A DNA stretch of 64,000 nt, taken from Akkermansia muciniphila. Its GTDB lineage: Bacteria; Verrucomicrobiota; Verrucomicrobiia; Limisphaerales; UBA9464. Below the pieces are notes generated by a model. That model was not told the origin of the DNA and made no database searches. It saw only the letters and a list, made by a program, of their open reading frames with translations. This document shows, one piece after another, positions 48,466 through 58,763 of the stretch; the first letter of the stretch is position 1; each line of letters starts with the position of its first letter. The translations under genes were made by a program, and so were the position numbers. Where the stretch lies: positions 1 to 64,000 of the forward strand of contig CAMAUY010000001.1 in the NCBI GenBank assembly GCA_945861565.1, read 5' to 3'.

Positions 48466-50259
48466 TCAATCGTGCGCCCAAATCCGCGGATAAGGAAGGA
48501 CAGGATGGTTGCGGGCGGTTTTTGAGACCGCGGAACTCTCCGGTCAGGGTCAAAACGGCCTAAAACGGTGACGGAAGACGACTTGGCGCAGCTTTTGAGC
48601 GAATTCCGCGGGGATGTTATTGGATTCGGCCTGAAAATGACAAAAGGCCGGCTTCGCCCCGGTTCGGTTCGGGACGTGGCGGCCAGATTCTTGCGGTTTC
48701 TCCGCCTACTTGAAGGCCGTGGCTTGGGTGGGCAACTGGAAGATGTCCCACACCTTGAGGAAACGATCGATCACCGACTGGCTTGCACAGAAGCGCAGCC
48801 GCAATTTGCATCCAAATCGGCTCATCCGCCCGCATATATGCACCAGCATCAGCCGGAACTTTTTGAAGCGCACCGTCCGTTCGGCCGGTGCGAAGCATAG
48901 CCCGCGGATCGCACTGGCTAGATTGTAGGCCATCAAGGCCAGCTTAAACCAGGCTGCGTTGACATTAAAATGCTGACTGGGCATATGCCCCCCGCCCAAA
49001 GCGTTCTTCACTTCATCGTGCACGTGCTCGATGGTGCCCGCTTTTTCTCGCTGCCACTGCAGGAGGCGCTGGCCTTCCCAATCGAGGTTGGTAACCACGG
49101 CGTGATGATGGCGATCGGATCCATCGGCAAACAAACTTCCCTGAGCTTTGAGCAGGCGCACCCCAATATAGCGTAGGGGCAGAGAGTCCTTTTTCTCGGC
49201 CTTGTCCCCAGGCACAAAATCCACCTCGGCCCATTGCCGTTGTGTACCGTCGGCCTCCACCGTAATCGTCTTCCATTGCTTCTCAGATATCATCGCCACC
49301 GACCCGGCCAAGGCCCCGCTCAACACCGCACTGATCGCAAAGCCAATCCGACCCCCAGGCTCGGCCGACCGCTCCGGATCTCGAAGCCATTGCATGAGCC
49401 CATTCTCATGGCAAGCACTGTCTCCGCGGAAATAGCGCTGCTTGACCGTGTTGGGAAGTGCCCCGAAGGCGGTCTTGGCACAGCTCAGGGGCTCCTGTTT
49501 GGCGGGGACGTTGCCGTCACGAAATTGATCGGCGACCACCAAATCGGCCTCCGACCATACCGCGACCAGGGGCTGATAGCCCCGGCCCCCCTCATAGTGT
49601 GGCAGTGCCGATTGCTTATGACTTTCGATGATCGTGGCATCCATGTCGATCGTCGCGATGCCCAGGGCTGAATTCTGTTGTCCATACAGTCTGGCCACCC
49701 GTTGAACCAGCCCTTCCTGAACTCGCTGCAGAGATTCGATGCCGGAGCTGGGGGCTAGAATGAAGATCTTCTGTTCTTCGCGTTTAGGGTGCAAAGCGAC
49801 CAGATCCTCCTCGTGGAAGAGATCCAGGAAATCCCGGACCGTTCGGGTCTTAGGCAACGCATAGCCGAGTCCCTTTTCCAGGCAGCTATCGTTGTGGAGC
49901 AGGGAGAAGTCCTCCGGACAATCCCCCCCAAGAGTCTGGAGCAGAAGGATCGATTCGATGAATTGGGATTCCGTACAACCGCGCTTACGGGTTTTGAGCT
50001 GGAGATTAGCGGCAATGAGATCGGGGAGTTTGAGGGAGCGGAAGGCCCGCGAGGTAGCCAGGAGGCCCGCGTGAGCGGAGGAAACCTCGGTGAGTGGGCG
50101 AGAATCGATGGCGAAGGGGGTCTTGGACTGGAGTGGTATGCGTGCAGGCATTCGTGTTAAATACATAATATATATAACATAGGCAAGCGGAAAATGCACC
50201 CCAGAGAGCTTTTTCTTCAAATTTCAGATTTCTATCCGCGGATCAGGGCGTGCGATTGA
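48466..50259 (-). mobile_element. IS1380-family insertion sequence (boundaries tentative)
   Basis: Candidate 27-bp terminal inverted repeats: tcaatcgtgcgcccaaatccgcggata (left) and tatccgcggatcagggcgtgcgattga (right), 23/27 matches, around a full-length transposase. Confidence 0.6.
48706..50151 (-). CDS. IS1380 family transposase
   Basis: TIDMDATIIESHKQSALPHYEGGRGYQPLVAVWSEADLVVADQFRDGNVPA; YFRGDSACHENGLMQWL; HDEVKNALGGGHMPSQHFNVNAAWFKLALMAYNLASAIRGL. Start at MPARIPLQSK. Confidence 0.93.
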   Translation of the reverse strand: MPARIPLQSKTPFAIDSRPLTEVSSAHAGLLATSRAFRSLKLPDLIAANLQLKTRKRGCTESQFIESILLLQTLGGDCPEDFSLLHNDSCLEKGLGYALPKTRTVRDFLDLFHEEDLVALHPKREEQKIFILAPSSGIESLQRVQEGLVQRVARLYGQQNSALGIATIDMDATIIESHKQSALPHYEGGRGYQPLVAVWSEADLVVADQFRDGNVPAKQEPLSCAKTAFGALPNTVKQRYFRGDSACHENGLMQWLRDPERSAEPGGRIGFAISAVLSGALAGSVAMISEKQWKTITVEADGTQRQWAEVDFVPGDKAEKKDSLPLRYIGVRLLKAQGSLFADGSDRHHHAVVTNLDWEGQRLLQWQREKAGTIEHVHDEVKNALGGGHMPSQHFNVNAAWFKLALMAYNLASAIRGLCFAPAERTVRFKKFRLMLVHICGRMSRFGCKLRLRFCASQSVIDRFLKVWDIFQLPTQATAFK

Positions 50260-50292
50260 GGATAAAAGGACAGGTAACGGATCAGTCTTCGA

Positions 50293-50428
50293 GGAAGAAC
50301 CGCGGATGAACACGGACCGACGCGGATAAGATGAAGCCTTGCCTTTGACCTTCGGAGTGGGGTCCAGGACGCCGCCGCCCGAGTGACAGGAATCAGCGTC
50401 TATCGGCGTTCATCCGTGGTTCCAACTA
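50293..50428. repeat. Interspersed inverted-repeat element family E, copy 2 (inverted relative to copy 1)
   Basis: agaaccgcggatgaacacggaccgacgcggataag ... ggaatcagcgtctatcggcgttcatccgtggttcc. Confidence 0.75.
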
Positions 50429-52477
50429 ATTCAGCGACAGCGGGGCGCTGCTCCGCAATCCGAGCGTGGGCGGCACCGATTTGGGGTCGAGACGGACAAC
50501 GACCCGGTGGGTGCCGGCTTTTAGTTCTGTCCGGCTGATGCCATCGTTTCCGACCTTCTGTCCGTCCACCCAAAGTTCGGCGGCAGGATTGGCGGTGAGT
50601 TCAAATTCGACCGGGCCCGCGACGGCAACCGTGACCTCGGTGGCGGCGCAGAGGGCGACGCGAGCGATCCAGGCCCTTGCCTTGGAAGCTTCATCCAATT
50701 GCTCCTTCGGGAGGCGTCCGTTGACGAACGTATGGATTCCCGCCCAGCGCTTGTCTTCCAGCGGCTTTTTCCAAATCCAGTCGCCCTGGCCGTCCTGCAT
50801 ATCGGTGTGCACAACATTCGCGACCCACCATTTCCGGGCGGCGCCACCGCGGCTGGCATCGTAGTCGCCGGGCTTTCCAAGCTGCGACATGAAGGCATAG
50901 AGATCGAGTTGGTCTGCCTCAGGAAGATTGTCGAGCAGGCCGGCGGGCATCAACGAGACGGTGCTTTGCTGGCGGCCGTCGATGTTGTTCTTGGCGATCG
51001 AGACTTCGTGATTGGCGGCGTCGCGCAGCACCAGCTCCGTCGGTGATTCGCGGACGAGGACCCCGTTGAATTCCTGTCCATCGCGGGTCGATACGGCGAT
51101 GCCATGAAAGCCTTCCTTGATTTTTGCATTGGGCAGCAGGACGGATTCCACCAGGTAGTCCATCGGGGCGCTGGCTCCGATGCTGGTCATGTCGGGGCCG
51201 ACTTTTCCGCCGGCGCCCCCGATGGCGTGGCAGGTTACGCAGGCGAGTTCCGGGCGGCGGAACACCAATTGGCCTCGGGCGGGATTCCCCTGCATCGCGG
51301 CTTTTTGGGTGATTTCCTGAACCAATTGTCCGGTGAACGCCTGGGTGTCTGTGGCGAGGCCGCTGGATTTGGCCAGAGCGATGACCAACTCCATCTCATT
51401 CCGTCCGCCTTCGCGGGCAACCCGCATGCCGGTCCGGGCGGCGGTTTGGGGGATGCCGTTGGCCGGGAGAGCAGCGGCGATGGCCTTGGCCGCGCCCTTC
51501 ACCGGAAGAACTGCGCGCCAGAATTCCACGGCCGCTGTCTCCTCGGTTGTCCGCTGAATTGAAGCAATGAGGCCGGGCACAGCCTGCCCGAGATCCAGTC
51601 CGGCAAGGGCAATGCTCGCCGAGGATTGAATTCCCGGGGTCGAGGAGTTTTGCAATCCTGCGAGACCCGCGATGACCGGTTTGCCGCCAACCGCCCGGAG
51701 GGAGTCGAACGCCGTGTTGCGCAGGCTGACAGGGGCCGATGCATTGCCGGCGAGCGACAAGGCTGGCTCAGTCCAATTACCTTCCGTTTTCCATTGAGCT
51801 CCCAAACGAAGGGCTTCAGCCCGGACGGCAACGGGAAGAGAGTCATCGCCAATCATCCGACCGATCGCGGATCGGTCCCCATCGGGCATTACCTTGCGGA
51901 GGCGGGAAGCCTCGGTCAGAGATTTGAGGGCGCGCACGGCGGCCGCGTCGTCAAAACCACCGTTCGCGGTCTGTCGGAAGAGTTGCGCCAGTTCCGGGCC
52001 ACCGCCGGCTTGTCCGATGAGTTCGATCCACGGGCCTGATCCCTGTCGATCCAGCGGACGGTCGCTCAACACTTTTCCTAAGACTCGGCTTGCCTGCGCG
52101 GGCTTGACCGCTTTCAGGGCGAATTCGAGCTGCCGCTCGCGTCCATCGGGTTTCCACGTTCCGCTTTCAAACGCGGCGAGCCAGGGTTCGGACAGGTCGT
52201 TAAGGGTCAGCCAGAGTCCGTAGTCCAGCGTGGAGTCCATCGGCAGATCCAACACGCTCAGTGCGAGCGTTGCGGATTCCGCCGAGGGAATGCGCGCGAG
52301 GGCGCGCAGCGCTTCGAGTCGGACTTTGGGTGACGGATCCCGGATCAGCGCGGCGAGTTGAGGGAGTCGGCTGGCTTGGGACTGGCCGTGAGCCATCGGC
52401 GACTGGGCGAGTAAGGCGAAGGCGAAGGCGGCCAAACTGGCTGAGGCCAGGAGGTCATGAAGGCGACGAGCAAACAT
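50426..52477 (-). CDS. Secreted HEAT-repeat protein with PVC-type heme-binding (CxxCH) domain
   Basis: N-terminal signal; LIRDPSPKVRLEALRALARIPSAESATLAL; RGQLVFRRPELACVTCHAIGGAGGKVGPDMTSIGASAPMDYLVESVLLPNAKIKEGF. Confidence 0.88.
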   Translation of the reverse strand: MFARRLHDLLASASLAAFAFALLAQSPMAHGQSQASRLPQLAALIRDPSPKVRLEALRALARIPSAESATLALSVLDLPMDSTLDYGLWLTLNDLSEPWLAAFESGTWKPDGRERQLEFALKAVKPAQASRVLGKVLSDRPLDRQGSGPWIELIGQAGGGPELAQLFRQTANGGFDDAAAVRALKSLTEASRLRKVMPDGDRSAIGRMIGDDSLPVAVRAEALRLGAQWKTEGNWTEPALSLAGNASAPVSLRNTAFDSLRAVGGKPVIAGLAGLQNSSTPGIQSSASIALAGLDLGQAVPGLIASIQRTTEETAAVEFWRAVLPVKGAAKAIAAALPANGIPQTAARTGMRVAREGGRNEMELVIALAKSSGLATDTQAFTGQLVQEITQKAAMQGNPARGQLVFRRPELACVTCHAIGGAGGKVGPDMTSIGASAPMDYLVESVLLPNAKIKEGFHGIAVSTRDGQEFNGVLVRESPTELVLRDAANHEVSIAKNNIDGRQQSTVSLMPAGLLDNLPEADQLDLYAFMSQLGKPGDYDASRGGAARKWWVANVVHTDMQDGQGDWIWKKPLEDKRWAGIHTFVNGRLPKEQLDEASKARAWIARVALCAATEVTVAVAGPVEFELTANPAAELWVDGQKVGNDGISRTELKAGTHRVVVRLDPKSVPPTLGLRSSAPLSLN

Positions 52478-52528
52478 GGGGGCAGGAAAATTAAATGGCG
52501 GGTGGGAGGTGGGTTCGATCGCAACGAT

Positions 52529-54931
52529 TTAGCGAGCCAATTGACGGGCAGCCGCGGTGCGGAGTCTTGCATCACGAGCCGCGATCAGGCTGTTCAATAA
52601 TTCGGGTGCGGGTTGGCCAAATGATTCGTGCAGCCAGAGTGCTTCCAGAGCGGCGCGAGCGTCGGTCTGGTGGTTGATCCAGGTCCGTGCGGCCGGGAGG
52701 ACGTCGTGGGCGGCTCGTTGGCGAAGCACGGCGCGGGATTGCGCCTGCTCCCAGCCGCTTTTCGACAGAGTGCGGTCGAGCAGGTCAGTGACCGAAAGTT
52801 TGGTCAGGTCCGTTGGGCGAGGGGACGGCGTGCCCTTGGCGGCGACACGCCAAATACGGCCATGTTCGTGATCGCGGCGCGCGTCGCGGAAATCAACTTC
52901 GCCGTGCTGAATAATCGGGTTGGACCAGTCGGCGATGTAAAGAGCGCCGTCGGGCCCGAACTTCACATCAATCGGCCGGAAGGTGACATTGGTGGAACGG
53001 GCGAGGTCGGGGAGCTCTCGGGTCTGGTAGCTAGAGCCAGCGTCCGTGAGGCCAAACCGGACGATGCGTTGCGCACGGAAATCGCAGGTAATCAAGTTTC
53101 CCTGCCATTCGGCTGGGAAAGCGGGCGAATGCACGATTTCGAGCCCGCAGAACTTGGGATAATTTCCCGGACTAATGCTTTCCGCTTCGCGGCGCATGTC
53201 CGAGTACGTAAAGTAGGTCCCGCCTTCCATCGCGTGATAAATGCCTTTGGATCCGGCCCCATCGGTGAAAAAGGAATTCCCATATTGATCCCAATGATGT
53301 CCCCAGGGATTGCAGCCGCCCTTGGTGAATATCTCAAGCTGCCAGGTGTCCGGATGGAACCGAAGAATGCCGGCGCTGTTCAGGCGAACGATTCCGTGGG
53401 GGGTTTCCACATGCGAATGCGTATAGATCGACTGGTTCATGTAGAGATGCCCGTCATAGCCCCAGCGGAGCGTATGGAGGTTATGGTGAGTGTCTTCCGT
53501 GCCGAAGCTGCTGAGCACGATTTGCCGACTGTCCGCCCGACCATCCCCATTCGTGTCCGGAAAATGGAGTAACTCGTGGCTGCACGCCGCGTAGCAGCCT
53601 CCGCGGTTGTCGGGCAGCACGCTGGTGGGAATGAGCAAGCCGTCGGCGAAAATGGTCGACGTGTCGGCGCGGCCGTCGTGGTTTGTATCACTTAGCACCA
53701 CGATGGAATCCTCGGCGTCCTGCCCGGGCTTGATCATCGGGTAAACCCGGGAGCTCGCAACCCACAGGCGACCCTGTGCGTCCCAGTTGATGCCGATCGG
53801 CTTGAACAGATCAGGACTCTCCGCCCAGAGCGAGATTTCGAAACCCTCGTGCACCTGAAACGTCGGCACCGGTTGCGGGTTTGCTGGAGGCTTGCGCAGG
53901 ATTGATTCTGCGGTGGCAACCGGGGCAAGTCCCTCACCCCCGGCGAGTCGATGAACCTCTTCGGCGGCGGTGGCGTCCTGTTCCTTGAGGTCTCGCAAGC
54001 GGCTGATTCGCTTTTCCCATTCGACGATCAAGGGCTCGAACTGCGGCATTTCAACAGAATTTCGTCCCTGCTCGTTCTTGCGAAATCCGAAGAGATAAGT
54101 CCAATTTGCCGGACGCCAGCGGTGAAAGAACAGTTCGTTCTTTTTGCGAACCGCAAGGTTCAGGACGGATTCCCGGGTGGAAAGGGATCCGCCGGTCGAG
54201 CCAGGCGAAGCGGAGCCTGCCAGGGCCCGCACGACCTTTTCTGCGGCGAGGCGGTAGCCATCCTCCGTCAAATGAATGCCATCTGAAGTTAGGGAGGTAC
54301 CTGCCTTGAGGGTTCCGCGAGGTAAATCGGCAAGATCGATAAAAACCGCGCCCCGCTTCGCGGCCATCCCGGAGAGAGCCTGATTGTAGCGGTCAATTTG
54401 GGCATTGTGCTGAGCGATTTCCTCGATGGTTCCGAAGCCCGATTCGTGTCGAACGGATCCCAGCAAGACATGTCGGACGGGACGTCCACTCACTTCGTCG
54501 ATGGCGGCCATTAACCGGCCCAGATCCGCCTGAAATTTGGGCAGGCCCTGTTCCCCGTCAAATGACGCGGTCATTCCGAAGCTGAGGAGAGTCACGGTGG
54601 GCTTCACCAAGTCGACCTGGACCTTCACTCGCTGCAACCATTCGGATTCTTGCTTGTTCCAGTCAAAACTGGCGCGTGCGCGCCCCATCGGAGTCTCGGC
54701 GGACCATGCGAGATTCCGGAAGAGGAGATTGCGATCGGGGTAGGCCGCGGTGATCGCGGTTTCAATGTGCCCGAACGCGCCTTCGCGTTCGAAAAATGTG
54801 TCGCCGAGAAAGAGGATGCGGTCGTCGGGAGCCAATTCAAGGACGGCGGCCTGGGTGCTGGGCAGCAGCCTTAGGTGGGTGCCGGCGAGAACGACGAGAG
54901 CGAGGGCGAGACCATGGAGTCGTGATTTCAT
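52529..54931 (-). CDS. SGNH hydrolase plus PVC-type membrane-bound dehydrogenase-like beta-propeller protein
   Basis: DDRILFLGDTFFEREGAFGHIETAITAAYP..; FQVHEGFEISLWAESPDLFKPIGINWDAQGRLWVASSRVYPMIKPGQDAEDSIVVLSDTNHDGRAD. Confidence 0.88.
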   Translation of the reverse strand: MKSRLHGLALALVVLAGTHLRLLPSTQAAVLELAPDDRILFLGDTFFEREGAFGHIETAITAAYPDRNLLFRNLAWSAETPMGRARASFDWNKQESEWLQRVKVQVDLVKPTVTLLSFGMTASFDGEQGLPKFQADLGRLMAAIDEVSGRPVRHVLLGSVRHESGFGTIEEIAQHNAQIDRYNQALSGMAAKRGAVFIDLADLPRGTLKAGTSLTSDGIHLTEDGYRLAAEKVVRALAGSASPGSTGGSLSTRESVLNLAVRKKNELFFHRWRPANWTYLFGFRKNEQGRNSVEMPQFEPLIVEWEKRISRLRDLKEQDATAAEEVHRLAGGEGLAPVATAESILRKPPANPQPVPTFQVHEGFEISLWAESPDLFKPIGINWDAQGRLWVASSRVYPMIKPGQDAEDSIVVLSDTNHDGRADTSTIFADGLLIPTSVLPDNRGGCYAACSHELLHFPDTNGDGRADSRQIVLSSFGTEDTHHNLHTLRWGYDGHLYMNQSIYTHSHVETPHGIVRLNSAGILRFHPDTWQLEIFTKGGCNPWGHHWDQYGNSFFTDGAGSKGIYHAMEGGTYFTYSDMRREAESISPGNYPKFCGLEIVHSPAFPAEWQGNLITCDFRAQRIVRFGLTDAGSSYQTRELPDLARSTNVTFRPIDVKFGPDGALYIADWSNPIIQHGEVDFRDARRDHEHGRIWRVAAKGTPSPRPTDLTKLSVTDLLDRTLSKSGWEQAQSRAVLRQRAAHDVLPAARTWINHQTDARAALEALWLHESFGQPAPELLNSLIAARDARLRTAAARQLAR

Positions 54932-54961
54932 GACGGGACTAGGGTGTTTATCGGGGACAGA

Positions 54962-55666
54962 TCAAGGGCGTATGGCCTGGTAGACGGTCAGGGCCATGAA
55001 GGCCGCGCCCTCGGCGTTTGGATGGATTTTGTCCGGGAACATTTCAGGGTGATTCGAGAGCGCGTCGTGCAGATCAATTACCGGCGTTTCCCGTCCGGTG
55101 CAAACGTCAAATATGGCAGGTATGACCCCGTTTTCGAGCACCTCGGCATTGATCCCCCACTTGGCTTCATAGACGGGCACGGGGAGACAAGTCCAGATCT
55201 TTGGGCGCGACTTCCACGAGCGGAACGTGGCTAACAAAGCTCGCAGGTCGGTGGCAAATGCCTTCCGATCCTTCCAGTTTTGAGGCTTTGTGTCGTTGGT
55301 GCCGAGCATGAGAATAATTACGTCCGGACGAAAGCTCGCCGCGGCGGTGAACTCGTCGGTGGTCCAATACGGCAGGTCTCCGGCCTTTTGCAGCGTGGCA
55401 CCGTTGCGGCCAAAATTGCGGACTTCGAAGCTGGTGCCGAGCAATTCTTCCAGCTTTTTGGGGAAGTTGTTTTTCTCCCGATCTTCAACCCCGGCGCCAA
55501 ATGTGATGCTGTCCCCAATACAGGCAACGCGAATCAGTCCCCGCTCCCGTCGACGGGCCTCGTAATCTTCGACGCGAATTACCGGCGGCTCCGGCGCGGA
55601 GCAACCCGCCAGCAGCAGGAGGGCGGAATGGGTGAGAAACTGGCGGCGGCTAACAGGAGGCTTCAT
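54962..55666 (-). CDS. SGNH/GDSL hydrolase, lipoprotein-type signal
   Basis: RRQFLTHSALLLLAGCSAPEP; VACIGDSITFGAGVE; IILMLGTND; FPDKIHPNAEGAAFMA. Confidence 0.92.
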   Translation of the reverse strand: MKPPVSRRQFLTHSALLLLAGCSAPEPPVIRVEDYEARRRERGLIRVACIGDSITFGAGVEDREKNNFPKKLEELLGTSFEVRNFGRNGATLQKAGDLPYWTTDEFTAAASFRPDVIILMLGTNDTKPQNWKDRKAFATDLRALLATFRSWKSRPKIWTCLPVPVYEAKWGINAEVLENGVIPAIFDVCTGRETPVIDLHDALSNHPEMFPDKIHPNAEGAAFMALTVYQAIRP

Positions 55667-55771
55667 CGAATGACCCGATTGAATCTTCGGTTCCGCCAGT
55701 CGGCAAGCGGCCTTTCGATCGAGATTCCGATTTGCGGAACGTCCTTCATCCGCGTAGCACGTCCTTACGCA

Positions 55772-58756
55772 ATGAATCCTTTGTCCGTTCTCGCCTGGGG
55801 GTGGATCCGCCCGCTGAGGTCAATCGTAGTCGGGGGGGTCCTTTCCACAGGGGTTTTGCGGGGTGGCGCCCCTTCGGTGATCCACATGCTGGTGCCTGGA
55901 TTCCAGGTTGAGGAATTGCCCGTTTCGCTCCCGAACCAGAACAATCTGCGGTTTGCGCCGGATGGGACACTGACGACCCTCGGATATGACGGCCGAGTTT
56001 GGCGATTGCACGATTCGGACGGCGACGGATTGGAAGACACCGCCGTGCCCTATTGGGATCAGCCGACCTTGAGCGTGCCGGTCGGGATGGAATGGGGACG
56101 GGATGGTTTGTACGTCTCGTCAAAGGGCAAGGTATCCCGCTTGGTCGCCCGCCATGCGAAGGGCCGAGCCGAGAAGGAGGAGATCATTGCGAGTGGATGG
56201 CCGACGACGGACGTGGGATCGGGCGGGGTGGACGCGACGGCGGTAACGTTGGATGAGGAAGGCAACGTCTATTTCGGCTTGTTGGTTGCCGACTATTCAA
56301 ATGCGTATCGATTGCGTAAATGGTGCGAACTAAAACCCGAGGAACGGAAGGCCTGGATCCGCCGGCGGGGAAAGCCTGCTTCGAACCGTGAGCCAAACCC
56401 CGAGGAGACAGTTTCGATCTACGACTTGAATTCTCCCCGCGGCACGATTCAAAAATGGCATCGAAAATCGGGCCAATTGGAGACCTTCGCGACCGGTATC
56501 CGTGTCCCCTACGGGCTCCAGTTCAATCAGGCGGGTGAACTTTTCAATACCGATCAGGAGGGCGAAACTTGGATGCCCAATGGCAATCCGCTGGATGAAT
56601 TGAATCAGATTCAACCCGGCCACAACTACGGCTTTCCGCCCTCCCACTCCGAGTGGTTGCCGGGATTGGTCAGCGAGCCTCCGGCGGTCGCGTTCGGACC
56701 CCAGCATCAGTCGGCCTGCGGATTTGTCTTCAACGAACCGGAGCCAGCGCGAACTCCGTCCAGCGCAAATTTCCGGGTCTCTCCCGGCCGAGGATTGTTC
56801 GGTCCGGCGGCCTGGAAGGGAAACGCGATCGTGACCGGCGAGTCCCGTGGAAAATTATGGCGGGTCCTGCTTGGAAAAACGCCCGAGGGCTATGTCGGGC
56901 GGGCCGTGCCGATCGCCCGGCTTTCGATGCTGACGACCGATGTCACGCTCTCCCCCGGCGGGGATTTGTATGTCTCCTGCCATAGTGGTCCGCCGGATTG
57001 GGGCACGGGTCCGCAGGGTGCTGGGCGGCTTTTTCGAATTCGTTATGTCGACCGAGAGGTGCCTCAGCCGGTGGGTGCCTGGCCGGCGTCCAGCACGGAA
57101 GTACGGGTGACATTTGACCGTGCCTTGGATGAATCAATCACCCGATGGACCTCCCCGGATTCCGCGACGCCGAGGCGCCCGCAGATTGAATTCGGCTCCT
57201 ATGTAACGGCGGGCGATCGGTTCGAGGTCTTGAAGCCCCCCTATGCGGTGGTGGCCCAGCAGGCCGCGACGCCGCGGGGACAGCTCCCCATCCTTTCGAT
57301 TCGACTGGAGGACGCCGGGAAAACCGTGGTGCTGACCACCGATCCGCATCCCTTTGCCGTCACGTATGCCTTGACGCTCCCCGGTGTGCGGTCGGTGCGA
57401 TCGGGGACAACTTCTGAAACGATCGATCTCGAGTACGATTTCAGTCGATTAGGAGCCGAGGTTGCACAGGGCCGGGAGCCGGCTGCCTTCAGCAAGCCCG
57501 ACGCGATGTTGAGCGGGTCCCCCCAGGTCAGGGCGACCGCCGGTACCGACAGCCGGGTGCCGAAGTTCGATTCGGGAGACTGGGAGCATGGCAGGGAATT
57601 GTTCCACGGTAAGATTTTGCAATGTGGATCCTGTCACCGAGTTCGGGGCGAGGGCGCCGTGACTGGCCCCGACCTGAGCAACCTCGTCCACCGGGATCCC
57701 ACCAGCATTCTGCGCGACATCCGTGAGCCCAACGCGATGTTGCATCCGGACTACGTCACGTACCTCGTCGTCTCGAAGAATGGGACCGAAGTGACCGGCT
57801 TTCTGCGATCCGCAGCGGACCGCGAGGACTCCATTATCGTGTTCGATGGCAAGGGTGCCGAGACACCGGTGGCTCGGCGTGACATCGCCACCCTGCAGCC
57901 GACCGGCCTGTCGCTGATGCCGGCGGGACTACTCGAGGCCATAAAACCGGCTGAGGTGAAGGATTTGCTGACCTATTTGTTATACGCCCCGCCGGTTGGA
58001 AATCGCCCCGCGGCTGGGAAGATCCTGGAAGGCACCCGGAACTTGGAAAAACGGTCGACCGGCCAAGAAAGCGAGCCGCGGAAAATCGTCCTGATTGCCT
58101 CGAAACAAGACCACGGGCCGGGCCAACACGATTACCCGGCCTGGCAGAAAAAATGGGTTCGGCTTTGGGGATCCCTGGACACGCCTCTAAGCGTGGAAAC
58201 TGCCTGGGAATGGCCTTCGGACGGTCAGTTTCAAACCGCGGACGCGCTGGTGTTTTACTTCTGGAATCACAATTGGAGCGCGGCGCGGCTGGCGGCGATG
58301 GATCGATTTCAAGCACGCGGCGGGGGGTTGATCTTGCTCCATTCGGCGGTGATTGCCGACAAGGATCCCGAACAGTTGGCGGAGCGAATCGGTCTTTCCG
58401 CCCAGCCCGGAAGAACGGGATATCGTCACATGCCATTCGAACTCCAACTGGGTCCCGGCGATCATCCGTTGCTGCGCGGACTGCCCAAGGTCGTGCCATT
58501 GCTCGACGAGCCGTATTGGCCGCTGGTCGGCGAGCCCGGCAGGGTCACCGTTCTGGGAAAGGCGGAAGTCGATGGCGCGGAACGTCCCCTGGTATGGACG
58601 TTTGAGCGGGGGATCGGTCGGGTGTTTGTTAGCATTCCCGGGCACTATCATTGGACTCTCGATGATTCAATCTGGCGAATTTTGTGCCTTCGGGGGATTG
58701 CCTGGGCGGCGCGGTTGCCAATCGGGTTGGCCGAGGGGTTGGCGCTCGAAGAATAA
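55772..58756 (+). CDS. PVC-type dehydrogenase/cytochrome c protein with C-terminal ThuA-like domain
   Basis: VEELPVSLPNQNNLRFAPDGTLTTLGYDGRVWRL; CGSCHRVRGEGAVTGPDLSNLVHRDPTSILRDIREPNAMLHPDYVTYLV; RKIVLIASKQDHGPGQHDYPAWQKKWVRLWG...IPGHYHWTLDDSIWRIL. Confidence 0.9.
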   Translation: MNPLSVLAWGWIRPLRSIVVGGVLSTGVLRGGAPSVIHMLVPGFQVEELPVSLPNQNNLRFAPDGTLTTLGYDGRVWRLHDSDGDGLEDTAVPYWDQPTLSVPVGMEWGRDGLYVSSKGKVSRLVARHAKGRAEKEEIIASGWPTTDVGSGGVDATAVTLDEEGNVYFGLLVADYSNAYRLRKWCELKPEERKAWIRRRGKPASNREPNPEETVSIYDLNSPRGTIQKWHRKSGQLETFATGIRVPYGLQFNQAGELFNTDQEGETWMPNGNPLDELNQIQPGHNYGFPPSHSEWLPGLVSEPPAVAFGPQHQSACGFVFNEPEPARTPSSANFRVSPGRGLFGPAAWKGNAIVTGESRGKLWRVLLGKTPEGYVGRAVPIARLSMLTTDVTLSPGGDLYVSCHSGPPDWGTGPQGAGRLFRIRYVDREVPQPVGAWPASSTEVRVTFDRALDESITRWTSPDSATPRRPQIEFGSYVTAGDRFEVLKPPYAVVAQQAATPRGQLPILSIRLEDAGKTVVLTTDPHPFAVTYALTLPGVRSVRSGTTSETIDLEYDFSRLGAEVAQGREPAAFSKPDAMLSGSPQVRATAGTDSRVPKFDSGDWEHGRELFHGKILQCGSCHRVRGEGAVTGPDLSNLVHRDPTSILRDIREPNAMLHPDYVTYLVVSKNGTEVTGFLRSAADREDSIIVFDGKGAETPVARRDIATLQPTGLSLMPAGLLEAIKPAEVKDLLTYLLYAPPVGNRPAAGKILEGTRNLEKRSTGQESEPRKIVLIASKQDHGPGQHDYPAWQKKWVRLWGSLDTPLSVETAWEWPSDGQFQTADALVFYFWNHNWSAARLAAMDRFQARGGGLILLHSAVIADKDPEQLAERIGLSAQPGRTGYRHMPFELQLGPGDHPLLRGLPKVVPLLDEPYWPLVGEPGRVTVLGKAEVDGAERPLVWTFERGIGRVFVSIPGHYHWTLDDSIWRILCLRGIAWAARLPIGLAEGLALEE

Positions 58757-58763
58757 GGAGCCA

